A DNA stretch of 9,744 nucleotides from Chlorobiales bacterium (lineage in GTDB: Bacteria > Bacteroidota > Chlorobiia > Chlorobiales > Chlorobiaceae). The stretch spans positions 1-9,744 of the forward strand of contig JAKSCY010000233.1 in NCBI GenBank assembly GCA_022360355.1. The letters run 5' to 3'. The translations under genes were made by a program, and so were the position numbers. Every line of letters starts with the position of its first letter. The first letter of the stretch is position 1. The notes beneath the pieces were generated by a model. It was not told the DNA's origin. It did no database searches and was given only the letters and a program-made list of their open reading frames with translations. Positions 1 through 7,505 of this stretch are shown piece after piece.

Positions 1-538
1 CAATATTGTCGGCAAGAACACCAAGCGACGCAGCAAGCCAGGTATGTCCTTCAGCTATATGGTCATCATTACCGATACATGTTTCTGCATGCTGAACCGC
101 TTTTGCGTAGTATGGCTGGCGTTCCTCGGTGTTTTCAGGAGACAGTGCCTCACCCATGCTTACGTAAAGGCGGGCAAGCCTCCAGTTGACAGCGGCGTTG
201 TCAGGGCGCATGTCAAGGACGATGCTATAGAGTGAGTCGGCTTTTTCATAATTCATGGTATAAAACGCCGAATCGCCTTGTTGCAGGAGATCATAAAAGT
301 CTTTTGCAGGTCGTTTTTTTGTCGAGTCAGGTGGCGCAGGTGTGTGCTCGGCAAGAACAGTTCCTGAAAGGAACATGGGGAGGAGATGGTTGTCCACGGC
401 AGGCAACAATCGTTGCCTGACAATATCCTGCAGGGAAATTATATGCTTTCCGGCAAAGCTTTGGTATTCCGGAATATTGACACTCAACACATACGCAGTC
501 AGCAGAACCGTAACCGGAATCGTTGTTTTGAAGCTCAT
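1..538 (-). CDS. TPR-type exported protein, partial (C-terminus beyond left edge)
   Basis: An open frame of 179 codons runs from an ATG at 538 off the left edge. The start is supported by AGAAGGG five bases upstream. The first 20 residues form a hydrophobic segment (TVLLTAYVLS) that could be a signal peptide. A second hydrophobic stretch near residues 52-63 (LLPMFLSGTVLA) is followed by a Pro/Lys-rich linker. From about residue 80 the pattern is helical and TPR-like: DFYDLLQQGDSAFYTMNYEKA, then a second helix pair around RPDNAAVNWRLARLY and a third with AVQHAETCIG and EGHTWLAASLGVLAD. The family role is protein-protein interaction, and no enzymatic function can be given. The leader of about 63 residues with two hydrophobic parts is unusual, and a later start (for example GTG at 397) is possible but lacks a visible ribosome binding site. 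The gene lies 95 bases downstream of the DoxX-family gene on the same strand. Confidence 0.8.
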   Translation of the reverse strand, partial: MSFKTTIPVTVLLTAYVLSVNIPEYQSFAGKHIISLQDIVRQRLLPAVDNHLLPMFLSGTVLAEHTPAPPDSTKKRPAKDFYDLLQQGDSAFYTMNYEKADSLYSIVLDMRPDNAAVNWRLARLYVSMGEALSPENTEERQPYYAKAVQHAETCIGNDDHIAEGHTWLAASLGVLADNI

Positions 539-543
539 AAATG

Positions 544-550
544 CCCTTCT
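544..550 (-). promoter_or_regulatory. Ribosome binding site of the TPR gene
   Basis: AGAAGGG lies five bases before the ATG at 538. It is the only good Shine-Dalgarno match near the candidate starts of this frame and is the reason for choosing the long N-terminus. Confidence 0.65.
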
Positions 551-598
551 CTTTCTATGGATGGCCCGGTGACTCTATGGCTTGAAATAACAAATCAA

Positions 599-632
599 AC
601 GCGTATCGGTCCTTTTACCGTTCCATATGCGT
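599..632 (-). terminator. Hairpin directly after the DoxX-family gene, weak terminator candidate
   Basis: The outer arms ACGCGTAT (599-606) and ATATGCGT (625-632) pair, with one weak position. The inner arms CGGT (607-610) and ACCG (617-620) also pair, leaving a CCTTTT loop and a four-base bulge. It starts two bases after the DoxX stop codon. On the minus strand it is followed by a T-rich but interrupted run. One outer position is an A/C mismatch on the minus strand and a G-U pair on the plus strand, so its use as a terminator is uncertain. Confidence 0.3.
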
Positions 633-633
633 A

Positions 634-1134
634 CTAACGGAACCAGAGAGAGTCGGGGGATTTCTCATGAAGCTTTCGATCCATCCCGAGCCAGTGTCCT
701 GAGGGAAGGATCATCAGAAGTACCGAGTAAACCATAAACGGCGGAAGGGTAAGATTATAGTAGCCTCCTGCAGCAAAATTCAGTACCATAAAAAGCGCGA
801 ATGCGGCGTTTATGCGAACCGCAAGTCCGAGGACAAGCGAGATGCCTATGACGAGTTCGCCGACAGTAACGATCCAGGCAATCGGCATTGCCAGAGGAAT
901 TGCAAAATGTTCGAGATACAGTGCCTGAAAAGATCCGGGAGTGAGTTCACCAAGTCTTTCTGTAAAATGTTTATACATGACATCAGTCCAGAGCCATCCT
1001 TTTACCAGTTTGTGCCAAAAACCGTAGAGAAAGAACGCAGCAAAAAGGTAGCGGCCGGCAAGAAAAAGAACTATGCCTGCTGTTTTAAAAGGATGTTTTT
1101 TTAAGTAACCGGAGGACCATTCAAAATCAGTCAT
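634..1134 (-). CDS. DoxX-family integral membrane protein
   Basis: This is a 166-aa hydrophobic protein with about four predicted membrane segments, near residues 18-40, 80-104, 108-124 and 131-148. The GELVIGISLVLGLAVR stretch at about 92-107 matches the conserved glycine/glutamate helix of the DoxX/DoxD superfamily (SURF4-like fold). Known relatives include the membrane subunit of thiosulfate:quinone oxidoreductase and DoxX-type proteins linked to redox stress. The substrate cannot be read from the sequence. The N-terminus (MTDFEWSSGYLKKHPFK) is polar and cytoplasmic in character. The ATG at 1134 is the longest start and has no clear Shine-Dalgarno. The gene stands alone between priA (155 bases upstream, with a repeat-containing gap) and the TPR gene. 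A sulfur-oxidation role would suit a green sulfur bacterium but is inference only. Confidence 0.85.
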   Translation of the reverse strand: MTDFEWSSGYLKKHPFKTAGIVLFLAGRYLFAAFFLYGFWHKLVKGWLWTDVMYKHFTERLGELTPGSFQALYLEHFAIPLAMPIAWIVTVGELVIGISLVLGLAVRINAAFALFMVLNFAAGGYYNLTLPPFMVYSVLLMILPSGHWLGMDRKLHEKSPDSLWFR

Positions 1135-1189
1135 GATGAAAACCGGGGAGTGTTAAGAAATTTGTAGTAATATAAGCAATCCGAAATTC

Positions 1190-1266
1190 CTGCTCCCCAT
1201 TTTTCACTACCCACTACCTTGTTGTTATTAGTAAATCGTCATTAGTCATTTCTTTCTTCTTAATTC
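1190..1266. repeat. Degenerate heptanucleotide tandem repeat
   Basis: From 1204 the plus strand reads in phase as TCACTAC, CCACTAC, CTTGTTG, TTATTAG, TAAATCG, TCATTAG, TCATTTC, TTTCTTC, TTAATTC. Two unit types appear: a CACTAC type and a TCATTAG type. The stretch before 1204 (TGCTCCC, CATTTT) may be a more decayed part of the same array. It fills most of the gap between priA and the DoxX-family gene. Short heptamer repeats of this kind are known in cyanobacteria and other bacteria as STRR-like sequences. They have no defined function. Confidence 0.55.
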
Positions 1267-1289
1267 AGACTCCTGGATGCTGATAAATC

Positions 1290-3725
1290 CTACATCATGT
1301 TCTGGGGATCGACGTCAATGGTGATGGAGAGCTTGTTCTGGCTGTATTTTCTCATCAGAGAGTATTGCAGCTTTTTCAAATACTCGGCAGAGATTTTTTT
1401 ATCGGGAAGTTTCAGCAGAATCTGGTAGCGGTAGCGCCCCCTGATACGGGCGATATCCGCCGGAGCCGGTCCGAGCACAAGGCAGGTTTCGGGTGATACA
1501 TATGGGGCCAGAGCATCTGCGAATTCCCCGGATGCTTTTTCTGCGGCATGTTCGTCCGGGGAAGAAAACTCGCAGGAAACAAGTTTTGCAAACGGGGGAT
1601 AAAGAAGCTCTTTTCTTGCCCGCATGTCCCGGTGATAAAACTTTTCGTAATTCCCGTGCATAAGGAAAGTGAAGACCTCGTTGTCGGTGTTGTATGTCTG
1701 GAGGTAAACTTCTCCTGAGATCCTTGACCTGCCTGCGCGCCCGGCTACCTGCATGAGCAGGGCAAAGAGCCTTTCAGCGGCCCGAAAGTCGGGAAGGTTA
1801 AGACCAATGTCTGCCATGAGTACACCGACAAGAGAGACGTCCGGGAAGTCGAGCCCCTTTGCCACCATCTGTGTGCCGAGAAGTATCCGGGCTTTTTTCT
1901 CATGAAAATCCTTGAGTATCATGGCGTGGGCACCTTTTATACCTGTTGTGTCGACATCCATGCGAAGAATCTTTTCTTTTGGAAAAAGGTCGCGGAGTTC
2001 CTCTTCAATGCGTTCTGTCCCACTGCTCTTGTAGAGAATGTTTTCCGAGGTGCATCGGGTGCATTTTTCACTATAGGCCAGCGCATGGCCGCAGTAATGA
2101 CAGCGGAGCTGGCGGCTTGCCGCATGGTAGACCATAGGGATATTACAGTGCCGGCAAGTCGGTATCTCTCCGCAATCCAGGCAGAGAAGGCTTCCGGCGA
2201 ATCCCCTTCTGTTCTGCAGAAGTATAACCTGTTCATTTCGTTTGAGCCGGATCTTGATCTGTTGATAGAGCACTTCCGATAAGGAGAACGAGACTTTTCT
2301 GTTGTCCCGCATGGGAATGAGTTTTACCGATGGCATTGTCGCCCCGTCGATCCTTTCCGTGAGGCTGAGCAGGGTGTATTTGCCTGTTTCAGCGTTATGG
2401 AACGATTCGAATGAAGGGGTGGCTGAACCGAGAACACATATGGCGTTTTCCAGTTTGGCGCGCATTACCGCGGTATCCCGCCCTTGGTATCGCGGAGTTC
2501 GGTCCTGTTTGTATGCGGTGTCATGTTCTTCGTCAACAATTATTGCGCCTACATTGGCAAGGGGAGCAAAAATTGTGGAACGGGCTCCGAGAGCGATTTT
2601 TGCCTTGCCGTTACGAAGCTTTTGCCAGGCGTTGTATTTCTCCTGGTTGTTCATCGCGCTGTGCAGAATCTGTATATCGTCACCAAAGTGCTGGCGGAAA
2701 CGGGACGCCGTTTGGGGAGTCAGCGATATTTCCGGCACAAGAACAATTGCGGTTTTTCCGGCGGCCAGAACCTCTTTGAGCAACTCTATGTAAACGATGG
2801 TTTTTCCGCTTCCCGTAATACCATGCAGCAGATAGGTGGTGAAATTGCCGGAACGAAACCCGGATTTCATGCTGTCGAGTGCGCTCTGTTGAGCCGGGGT
2901 AAGGCGTTTGATGATTTTCTTCGGTTCGACAAATCCGCTTGAAAACCTGCTGTCGATCTCAACTTTTATGGCTTCCAAAATCCCTTTTTTAACCAGTTCT
3001 CTTGCTATGCCGGGTGTGGTATCGATCTGTTCAGGGAAGCACCATGACTTCTCAAGACTGTGCAACCGCTTTACGGCTTCAGCCTGACGTGGGGCATGCA
3101 ACAGGTTGTTCAGCAATGACTCCGTAAACGGTTTTTTGAAACGATAGGCTGTTTTTGTTTTTGTTCGTGTTGTTTTGAGGCTTTTTTTCAGGCTCACAAG
3201 GCCTCCGCGTTCCATTTCGACCAGTGTCCTGTAGAGATTTTTTTTGCCAAGCAGGGCTTCAAGCTGCCTGACCGTGAGTTTGTTCTTACGCTGCAGAAGT
3301 GTGAGTATTTCCTTGCGCAGGCGCGTGGAGACAACTTTCCGGTTACTGCTGCCGAGGAGCTGAAAATCATTGAGTTCAACGAGTTCACTGACTGTCGTTT
3401 TCAACGGGGCGGGCAGAGCGGCGTTAATGGCTTCAATCGGCCGGGTCATGTAGTAGTCGGCAACCCAGAGAGACAGCCGGAGCGTTACTGGCGTCAGGAC
3501 CGGGATGCCGCTGTTGAGAATATCGGTTATAACCCCTTCGGTCAGGTTTGACCGGTTGTTTTCGGTTACCTCGATAATGTAGCCGATGATGCTTCGTCTG
3601 GCATTTTTTTTCGGTGAAAAAAGAACCTGGCAACCCGGCTGAAGATCTTCGGCCAGTTCGTCGTGAACCGTGACGAGCATAGGTTCGTCGCGTAGATAAT
3701 AATTGGCATGTATCAGGGCATGCAT
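1290..3725 (-). CDS. priA: Primosomal protein N' (replication restart helicase PriA)
   Basis: This 811-aa superfamily 2 DNA helicase recognises stalled or repaired forks and starts reloading of the replicative helicase. The N-terminal 3'-DNA-binding domain covers about residues 1-105 and is followed by a winged-helix region. Walker A is GITGSGKT at 302-309 and the Walker B DEEH box is at 398-401. The motif III-like GSATPS and the motif VI-like QVAGRAGR are both present. Eight zinc-binding cysteines, at 515, 518, 524, 527, 542, 545, 555 and 558, form the family's paired metal sites. The C-terminus ends with the typical IDVDPQ strand. The usual RYHARD motif reads RYQGRD here, a mild divergence. 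The ATG at 3725 gives a normal PriA N-terminus but lacks a good Shine-Dalgarno. The adk terminator lies 13-40 bases upstream, so priA probably has its own promoter or depends on read-through. Confidence 0.98.
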   Translation of the reverse strand: MHALIHANYYLRDEPMLVTVHDELAEDLQPGCQVLFSPKKNARRSIIGYIIEVTENNRSNLTEGVITDILNSGIPVLTPVTLRLSLWVADYYMTRPIEAINAALPAPLKTTVSELVELNDFQLLGSSNRKVVSTRLRKEILTLLQRKNKLTVRQLEALLGKKNLYRTLVEMERGGLVSLKKSLKTTRTKTKTAYRFKKPFTESLLNNLLHAPRQAEAVKRLHSLEKSWCFPEQIDTTPGIARELVKKGILEAIKVEIDSRFSSGFVEPKKIIKRLTPAQQSALDSMKSGFRSGNFTTYLLHGITGSGKTIVYIELLKEVLAAGKTAIVLVPEISLTPQTASRFRQHFGDDIQILHSAMNNQEKYNAWQKLRNGKAKIALGARSTIFAPLANVGAIIVDEEHDTAYKQDRTPRYQGRDTAVMRAKLENAICVLGSATPSFESFHNAETGKYTLLSLTERIDGATMPSVKLIPMRDNRKVSFSLSEVLYQQIKIRLKRNEQVILLQNRRGFAGSLLCLDCGEIPTCRHCNIPMVYHAASRQLRCHYCGHALAYSEKCTRCTSENILYKSSGTERIEEELRDLFPKEKILRMDVDTTGIKGAHAMILKDFHEKKARILLGTQMVAKGLDFPDVSLVGVLMADIGLNLPDFRAAERLFALLMQVAGRAGRSRISGEVYLQTYNTDNEVFTFLMHGNYEKFYHRDMRARKELLYPPFAKLVSCEFSSPDEHAAEKASGEFADALAPYVSPETCLVLGPAPADIARIRGRYRYQILLKLPDKKISAEYLKKLQYSLMRKYSQNKLSITIDVDPQNMM

Positions 3726-3733
3726 GGCTGTGC

Positions 3734-3765
3734 AATAAAAAAGCCAGTGCTGTACACTGACTTTT
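3734..3765 (-). terminator. Intrinsic terminator of the rlmN-adk operon
   Basis: The arms at 3739-3749 (AAAAGCCAGTG) and 3755-3765 (CACTGACTTTT) form an 11-bp stem with a five-base loop. The single non-Watson-Crick position is a G-U pair in minus-strand RNA but a C/A mismatch in plus-strand RNA, so the structure suits minus-strand transcription. On the minus strand it ends in TTTTTTATT. It lies 31 bases after the adk stop and just before the priA start. Confidence 0.75.
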
Positions 3766-3796
3766 ACGCTTTACGTTAAGTGATGAAAAGTCATGC

Positions 3797-4471
<675 letters not shown>

Positions 4472-4474
4472 TTA

Positions 4475-5209
4475 CTATTTTTTGAGCTTGATGACCTTGA
4501 CCTTTGCTTTGGAAGGTTTTTTCTCGGAAACGGAATTGTTCCCGGAAGCAGCCGGGTTCGCTGGCGTTTCGTTTTTTTCTGAAGAAGCTGCTTTCAGAGA
4601 CGCGCCGTTTGATTTGGCAGCAGGTTTGAAAGGAATTGCTTGCTTGGCTGGTTTTTTCTTTTCTTCGACCGGTTTGCTCTGCAGCCCGGCATTGTCAAAA
4701 AGCTCCTGCAGGGCCTGAGTCTGACCTTTCGGGTCGAGAGACCTGAACAGATACTCGTCATCCTTGACGTGAGCTTTTCTGAACTCAAAATCAAGTGCGG
4801 AAAGTACCATTCGTATAACCCGTCTGCTTTCGCCTAAATCGCCTCTGGACTCGATTTCGGTTTCAGCTTTTGAGTTGATTGTTGTTATAGGCAAACCATT
4901 CCGGTCCATTTCCTCGGAAAGCCCGAAGGTTACCATGATTTTTGTGCCGAGAAGGGCGAAGGAAAAAACCTCGGCGCGAATCATTGTCATGCCGCCGACC
5001 GATGTTTTTCTGCTTTTGAGGTTCCAGCCAACCCAATGCTCGATTTTACTTGCAATGAAATCGGCAGCTTCTTTAAGCGGCTTGGCAAAGCGTCTGACTT
5101 TCAGTTCATCGAAAACAGGATTTTCCGAGGTCTGGTTAGCATTATCAGTCAGGCCGTGATATGCTTTATTCAATTCATTTCTAAAGGGAACGAAATCCAG
5201 TAAATCCAT
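4475..5209 (-). CDS. Protein of unknown function with Lys/Ala-rich C-terminal tail
   Basis: I do not recognise the family of this 244-aa protein. Residues 1 to about 177 look globular, with helices and a strand-rich centre (VGGMTMIRAEVFSFALLGTKIMV at about 71-93, which contains no charged cluster typical of a membrane helix). Residues 178-244 are low-complexity and rich in K, A, P, S and N, ending in the strongly basic KAKVKVIKLKK. Such tails often bind nucleic acids or other polyanions, which is inference only. There is no signal peptide and no convincing membrane span. The ATG at 5209 is the first methionine, and GCAGAGAAAACC upstream is only a weak ribosome site. It sits between rlmN (30-base gap) and adk (21-base gap) on the same strand, so it is likely part of a housekeeping operon and real rather than spurious. 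Confidence 0.88.
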   Translation of the reverse strand: MDLLDFVPFRNELNKAYHGLTDNANQTSENPVFDELKVRRFAKPLKEAADFIASKIEHWVGWNLKSRKTSVGGMTMIRAEVFSFALLGTKIMVTFGLSEEMDRNGLPITTINSKAETEIESRGDLGESRRVIRMVLSALDFEFRKAHVKDDEYLFRSLDPKGQTQALQELFDNAGLQSKPVEEKKKPAKQAIPFKPAAKSNGASLKAASSEKNETPANPAASGNNSVSEKKPSKAKVKVIKLKK

Positions 5210-5239
5210 GGTTTTCTCTGCATTTTGTGATTAATCCGG

Positions 5240-6319
5240 TCAGGAGACAACCTTGTTTTTTTCTGTTATAGCCAACTGACCGCATGCTGCGTTGATTGAC
5301 GTCCCGTAACTTTTGCGTACCGTGACATGCAAACCTGCATCGACAAGTGTTCGAATAAAACAGTCCCGCCGTTGTGCCTTTACAGGCTTAAACCTCATGT
5401 TAACTATTGAATTATAATCAATCAAATTAATTTTGCATAAAAAACCATGCCCGAACCTTGCAAGGTTTTTTGCATCGCTCTCCGTATCGTTTATCCCTTC
5501 TATGAGCATATAGACGAGTGTTACCGGCTCATTTGTTATCGCAACGTACTGTTCAAGGGCTTGTCGCAGACTCTCAAGCGTGTTTTCTCTTGCAGAGGGA
5601 ATCAGTGAGGCTCTTTTTTCCTGGTCTGCAGCATGGAGAGATACTGCGAGTTTGGTGGTAAAGCCTGACCGGGCAATCTCGCTTATTTGAGGTACGAGTC
5701 CGACAGTTGAGATCGTGATCTTTCGCTGAGACACTGCAAGCCGGTAACCCTCATGTGTCAGTGTTTCGATGGCTTCAAAAACGTTCGGCAGGTTGAGCAA
5801 AGGTTCTCCCATGCCCATAAACACAATATTGCTGACATGATCCTTCCCTGATTGACCGGAAATCCTGTCGTTGACAAGGGAAACCTGTTCGACAATTTCC
5901 GAGGCAAGGAGGCTGCGCGTGAAGCCCATGTATCCGGTTGCGCAGAACGAGCAGTGTAACGGACAACCGACCTGTGAAGAAACGCATACCGTGTTTCTGT
6001 CGGCAGAGGGTATGAGCACGGTTTCAATAGCCTGTCCGTCATGAAGTTTTACCAGAAATTTCGAGGTTCCGGAACCTCGACTCGAGACAGGTTCATGCAG
6101 TTCTTTCGCAATCGAGCATGAAGGGATGAAATACCGCTTTGAAAGCTTGTCTCTCAGATTCGAGCCAAGATTCGTCATGCTGTCAAAATCTGCTGTCCGG
6201 TCGCTGAACAGCCATCGATGCAGCTGATCGGCCCGGTATTTCGGCTCGCCAAGCGCTGTGACGATCTCGTGCAACTCCCGGCGGGTATATGATTTTATGC
6301 TGGTTTTCTCGTTAGGCAT
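5240..6319 (-). CDS. rlmN: Dual-specificity RNA methyltransferase RlmN (radical SAM)
   Basis: This 359-aa enzyme makes C2-methyladenosine at A2503 of 23S rRNA and A37 of some tRNAs, which aids translational accuracy. The radical SAM cluster motif is C119-x3-C123-x2-C126 ([12 protein letters not shown]). The family cysteine in VCVSSQVGC is at 112. The methyl-carrying cysteine is at 346 in NAACGQL. Other family signatures are [27 protein letters not shown] and INLIDYN. Near the C-terminus [13 protein letters not shown] replaces the more usual SRGxDIxAACGQL, leaving out the acidic residue but keeping the key cysteine. The start at 6319 fits the family, although the region just before it (AACAACAACAC) has no Shine-Dalgarno. 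It heads the probable operon with the 244-aa protein and adk and is divergent from the winged-helix gene. Confidence 0.98.
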   Translation of the reverse strand: MPNEKTSIKSYTRRELHEIVTALGEPKYRADQLHRWLFSDRTADFDSMTNLGSNLRDKLSKRYFIPSCSIAKELHEPVSSRGSGTSKFLVKLHDGQAIETVLIPSADRNTVCVSSQVGCPLHCSFCATGYMGFTRSLLASEIVEQVSLVNDRISGQSGKDHVSNIVFMGMGEPLLNLPNVFEAIETLTHEGYRLAVSQRKITISTVGLVPQISEIARSGFTTKLAVSLHAADQEKRASLIPSARENTLESLRQALEQYVAITNEPVTLVYMLIEGINDTESDAKNLARFGHGFLCKINLIDYNSIVNMRFKPVKAQRRDCFIRTLVDAGLHVTVRKSYGTSINAACGQLAITEKNKVVS

Positions 6320-6385
6320 GTGTTGTTGTTTACTGCAAATATGGCAAAGTGTAGCTAATGTTTTCCCTTTTTTGTTTTAAGAGTA

Positions 6386-6400
6386 CTTTATTTAATAAAG
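6386..6400. promoter_or_regulatory. Palindrome between rlmN and the winged-helix gene, possible operator
   Basis: CTTTATT and AATAAAG flank a single T, giving a perfect 15-base palindrome 12 bases before the ATG at 6413. Its position next to a divergent DNA-binding protein gene suggests a binding site for that protein. A-T richness makes chance occurrence quite possible. Confidence 0.35.
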
Positions 6401-6412
6401 AAAGTGTCTTAT

Positions 6413-6817
6413 ATGGCGGAGAAAAGTTTTTTGGAGTTCACTTTTACTGGCGTTGATAATCAGAGTGTATTGTATCACATGGCCGGAGAGACAAAAGAAC
6501 GAGGGAAAGGTTCGCAAAAGGATTTCAATTACAAGCAACTGGACAAGGTTATTCATTCCCGGATCCGTTTTGCAGCGCTCTGTTATCTCGATGAAACCGA
6601 GCAGGCCTCGTTTATCGAGATACGTGATAACATAAGAGCTACCGATGGAAATCTCAGCGTGCATTTAAGGAAGCTTGAAGAGGCCGGTTACGTCTATTGT
6701 GACAAGACATACAGCAAGCGCGTTCCTCTTTCCCTCTACCGGATTACTGTAAAAGGAAAAGAGGCGTTCGCGCATTACAGGGAACAGGTGGGCAGCTTTT
6801 TTGCTGATCCGTGTTAA
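6413..6817 (+). CDS. Winged-helix DNA-binding protein (HTH_34/MarR-like)
   Basis: The protein has 134 aa from the ATG at 6413. Residues 41-128 form a winged helix: LDKVIHSRIRFAALCYL (first helix), SFIEIRDNIRATDGNLSVHLRKLEEAGYV (helix-turn-helix with recognition helix) and the wing KTYSKRVPLSLYRITVKGKEAF. This matches the PF13601-type 'winged helix DNA-binding domain' family, small cytoplasmic regulators of mostly unknown target. The N-terminal 38 residues are extra compared with many relatives, which begin close to the NYKQLDKV part, so an internal ATG at 6479 is a possible start. A GTG at 6404 would add three codons, but the weak AAAGAAAG upstream sequence is spaced for the ATG at 6413. No ligand or metal site is seen. 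It is divergent from rlmN and convergent with the inhibitor gene, with only 11 bases between the stop codons. Confidence 0.87.
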   Translation: MAEKSFLEFTFTGVDNQSVLYHMAGETKERGKGSQKDFNYKQLDKVIHSRIRFAALCYLDETEQASFIEIRDNIRATDGNLSVHLRKLEEAGYVYCDKTYSKRVPLSLYRITVKGKEAFAHYREQVGSFFADPC

Positions 6818-6828
6818 AAATTTCTCTA

Positions 6829-7152
6829 CTATTCAACCTCTATAGTCACAGTGGTGTGCTCCTTGACTTTTCCGGTTCCCGGAGCCCGCAGCTCAAACAT
6901 GACTGACCCCGTGCCTCCCCTCACGGCTTTGAATATCCAGATGATTGCTCCCGGTACGCCGGTGGCATCAGTGGATGCATGGAGTGAAATCTCTTCCACC
7001 AGTTCGTATACGCCGGAGTTGTCGGGAATGCAGCTCCAGGTGTAACCTGTCGAGGCCGAAGAGTTTTCCCTGATAAACCATCCGAGCTCACCTCCGATTT
7101 TCATCTTGTTTGTGAAGTGGCTGTTTAAAAGAATCCCTTGTGTCTGTTTCAT
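6829..7152 (-). CDS. Chagasin-like cysteine protease inhibitor (MEROPS I42 family)
   Basis: This 107-aa protein has the chagasin pattern. Loop BC is STGYTW at 34-39, corresponding to NPTTGYxW. Loop DE is GVPG at 65-68, the GxGG-like turn. Strand IIWIFKAVRGGTGSVMFEL follows, then loop FG RAPGTG at 89-94 in place of RPW. The last strand is HTTVTIEVE. Family members are immunoglobulin-like beta proteins that block papain-family cysteine peptidases by inserting these three loops in the active site. No signal peptide is seen, so the product should be cytoplasmic, unlike many bacterial relatives. The start is the ATG at 7152 because AAAGGA lies seven bases before it. The frame is open upstream to 7254, but that extension lacks a ribosome site and does not look like family sequence. 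Loss of the FG tryptophan could weaken inhibition. No peptidase gene is seen nearby. Confidence 0.83.
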   Translation of the reverse strand: MKQTQGILLNSHFTNKMKIGGELGWFIRENSSASTGYTWSCIPDNSGVYELVEEISLHASTDATGVPGAIIWIFKAVRGGTGSVMFELRAPGTGKVKEHTTVTIEVE

Positions 7153-7159
7153 AGTGTTA

Positions 7160-7165
7160 TCCTTT
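7160..7165 (-). promoter_or_regulatory. Ribosome binding site deciding the inhibitor start
   Basis: AAAGGA lies seven bases before the ATG at 7152. It supports a 107-aa product rather than the 141-aa frame that begins with TTG at 7254. Confidence 0.65.
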
Positions 7166-7243
7166 CGTATGTTACAGGTTGAAAGTGCGGGCGAATGATA
7201 TCGTACTGCGGATTGATCGTGAAGTTCGCTGTCTGCCCGGCAG

Positions 7244-7376
7244 AACAGTAACAAAGGCGTCTAAGCAGGAAGTTGTTTACTGCCTTACTGTTACAACAAA
7301 ACGCCGCGATATGTTATACGTATTGGAGGGCGGGGGACTTGTCACGAACAGTGTTTTTGCTGTACGATAACAGTAA
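7244..7376. repeat. Three copies of AACAGTAA, mixed orientation
   Basis: AACAGTAA occurs at 7244-7251 and 7369-7376, and its complement TTACTGTT at 7285-7292. A near copy (TTTACTGC) sits just left of the middle one, at 7276-7283. The copies lie upstream of the inhibitor gene and could be operators, or decayed repeat units. Confidence 0.4.
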
Positions 7377-7379
7377 AAA
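7354..7379. repeat. Inverted repeat with ten-base arms
   Basis: TTTTTGCTGT (7354-7363) and ACAGTAAAAA (7370-7379) pair around a six-base loop, with one G-U pair in plus-strand RNA. The T run is on the 5' side and the A run on the 3' side, so it does not have terminator form. It contains the third AACAGTAA copy. Confidence 0.4.
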
Positions 7380-7505
7380 ATACATGATAAAGAAGTGTTT
7401 TGCGAGTTTATTGTTTCAGCATATCAAGGGTAATTAAACTTCTTTTTTCCTTTAACGATATGTAAAAAAATAAGATAACTGAATCATTCGTTTGTCAGGT
7501 TCTTT

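Noticed and set aside
1902..2942. Long open frames on the plus strand opposite priA
   Set aside because: They lie entirely within the priA coding region, have no ribosome sites, and their translations show no family features.
7153..7254. N-terminal extension of the inhibitor gene from a TTG at 7254
   Set aside because: No ribosome site is present there, the extra residues do not match the family, and AAAGGA supports the ATG at 7152.
7179..7370. 63-codon plus-strand frame in the gene-poor region
   Set aside because: It has no Shine-Dalgarno, no recognisable motif, and overlaps the inhibitor leader and repeat cluster.
7389..7445. Inverted repeat AAAGAAGT / ACTTCTTT followed by T-rich sequence
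   Set aside because: The loop is about 41 bases and the stem only eight A/T-rich pairs, which is easily chance.
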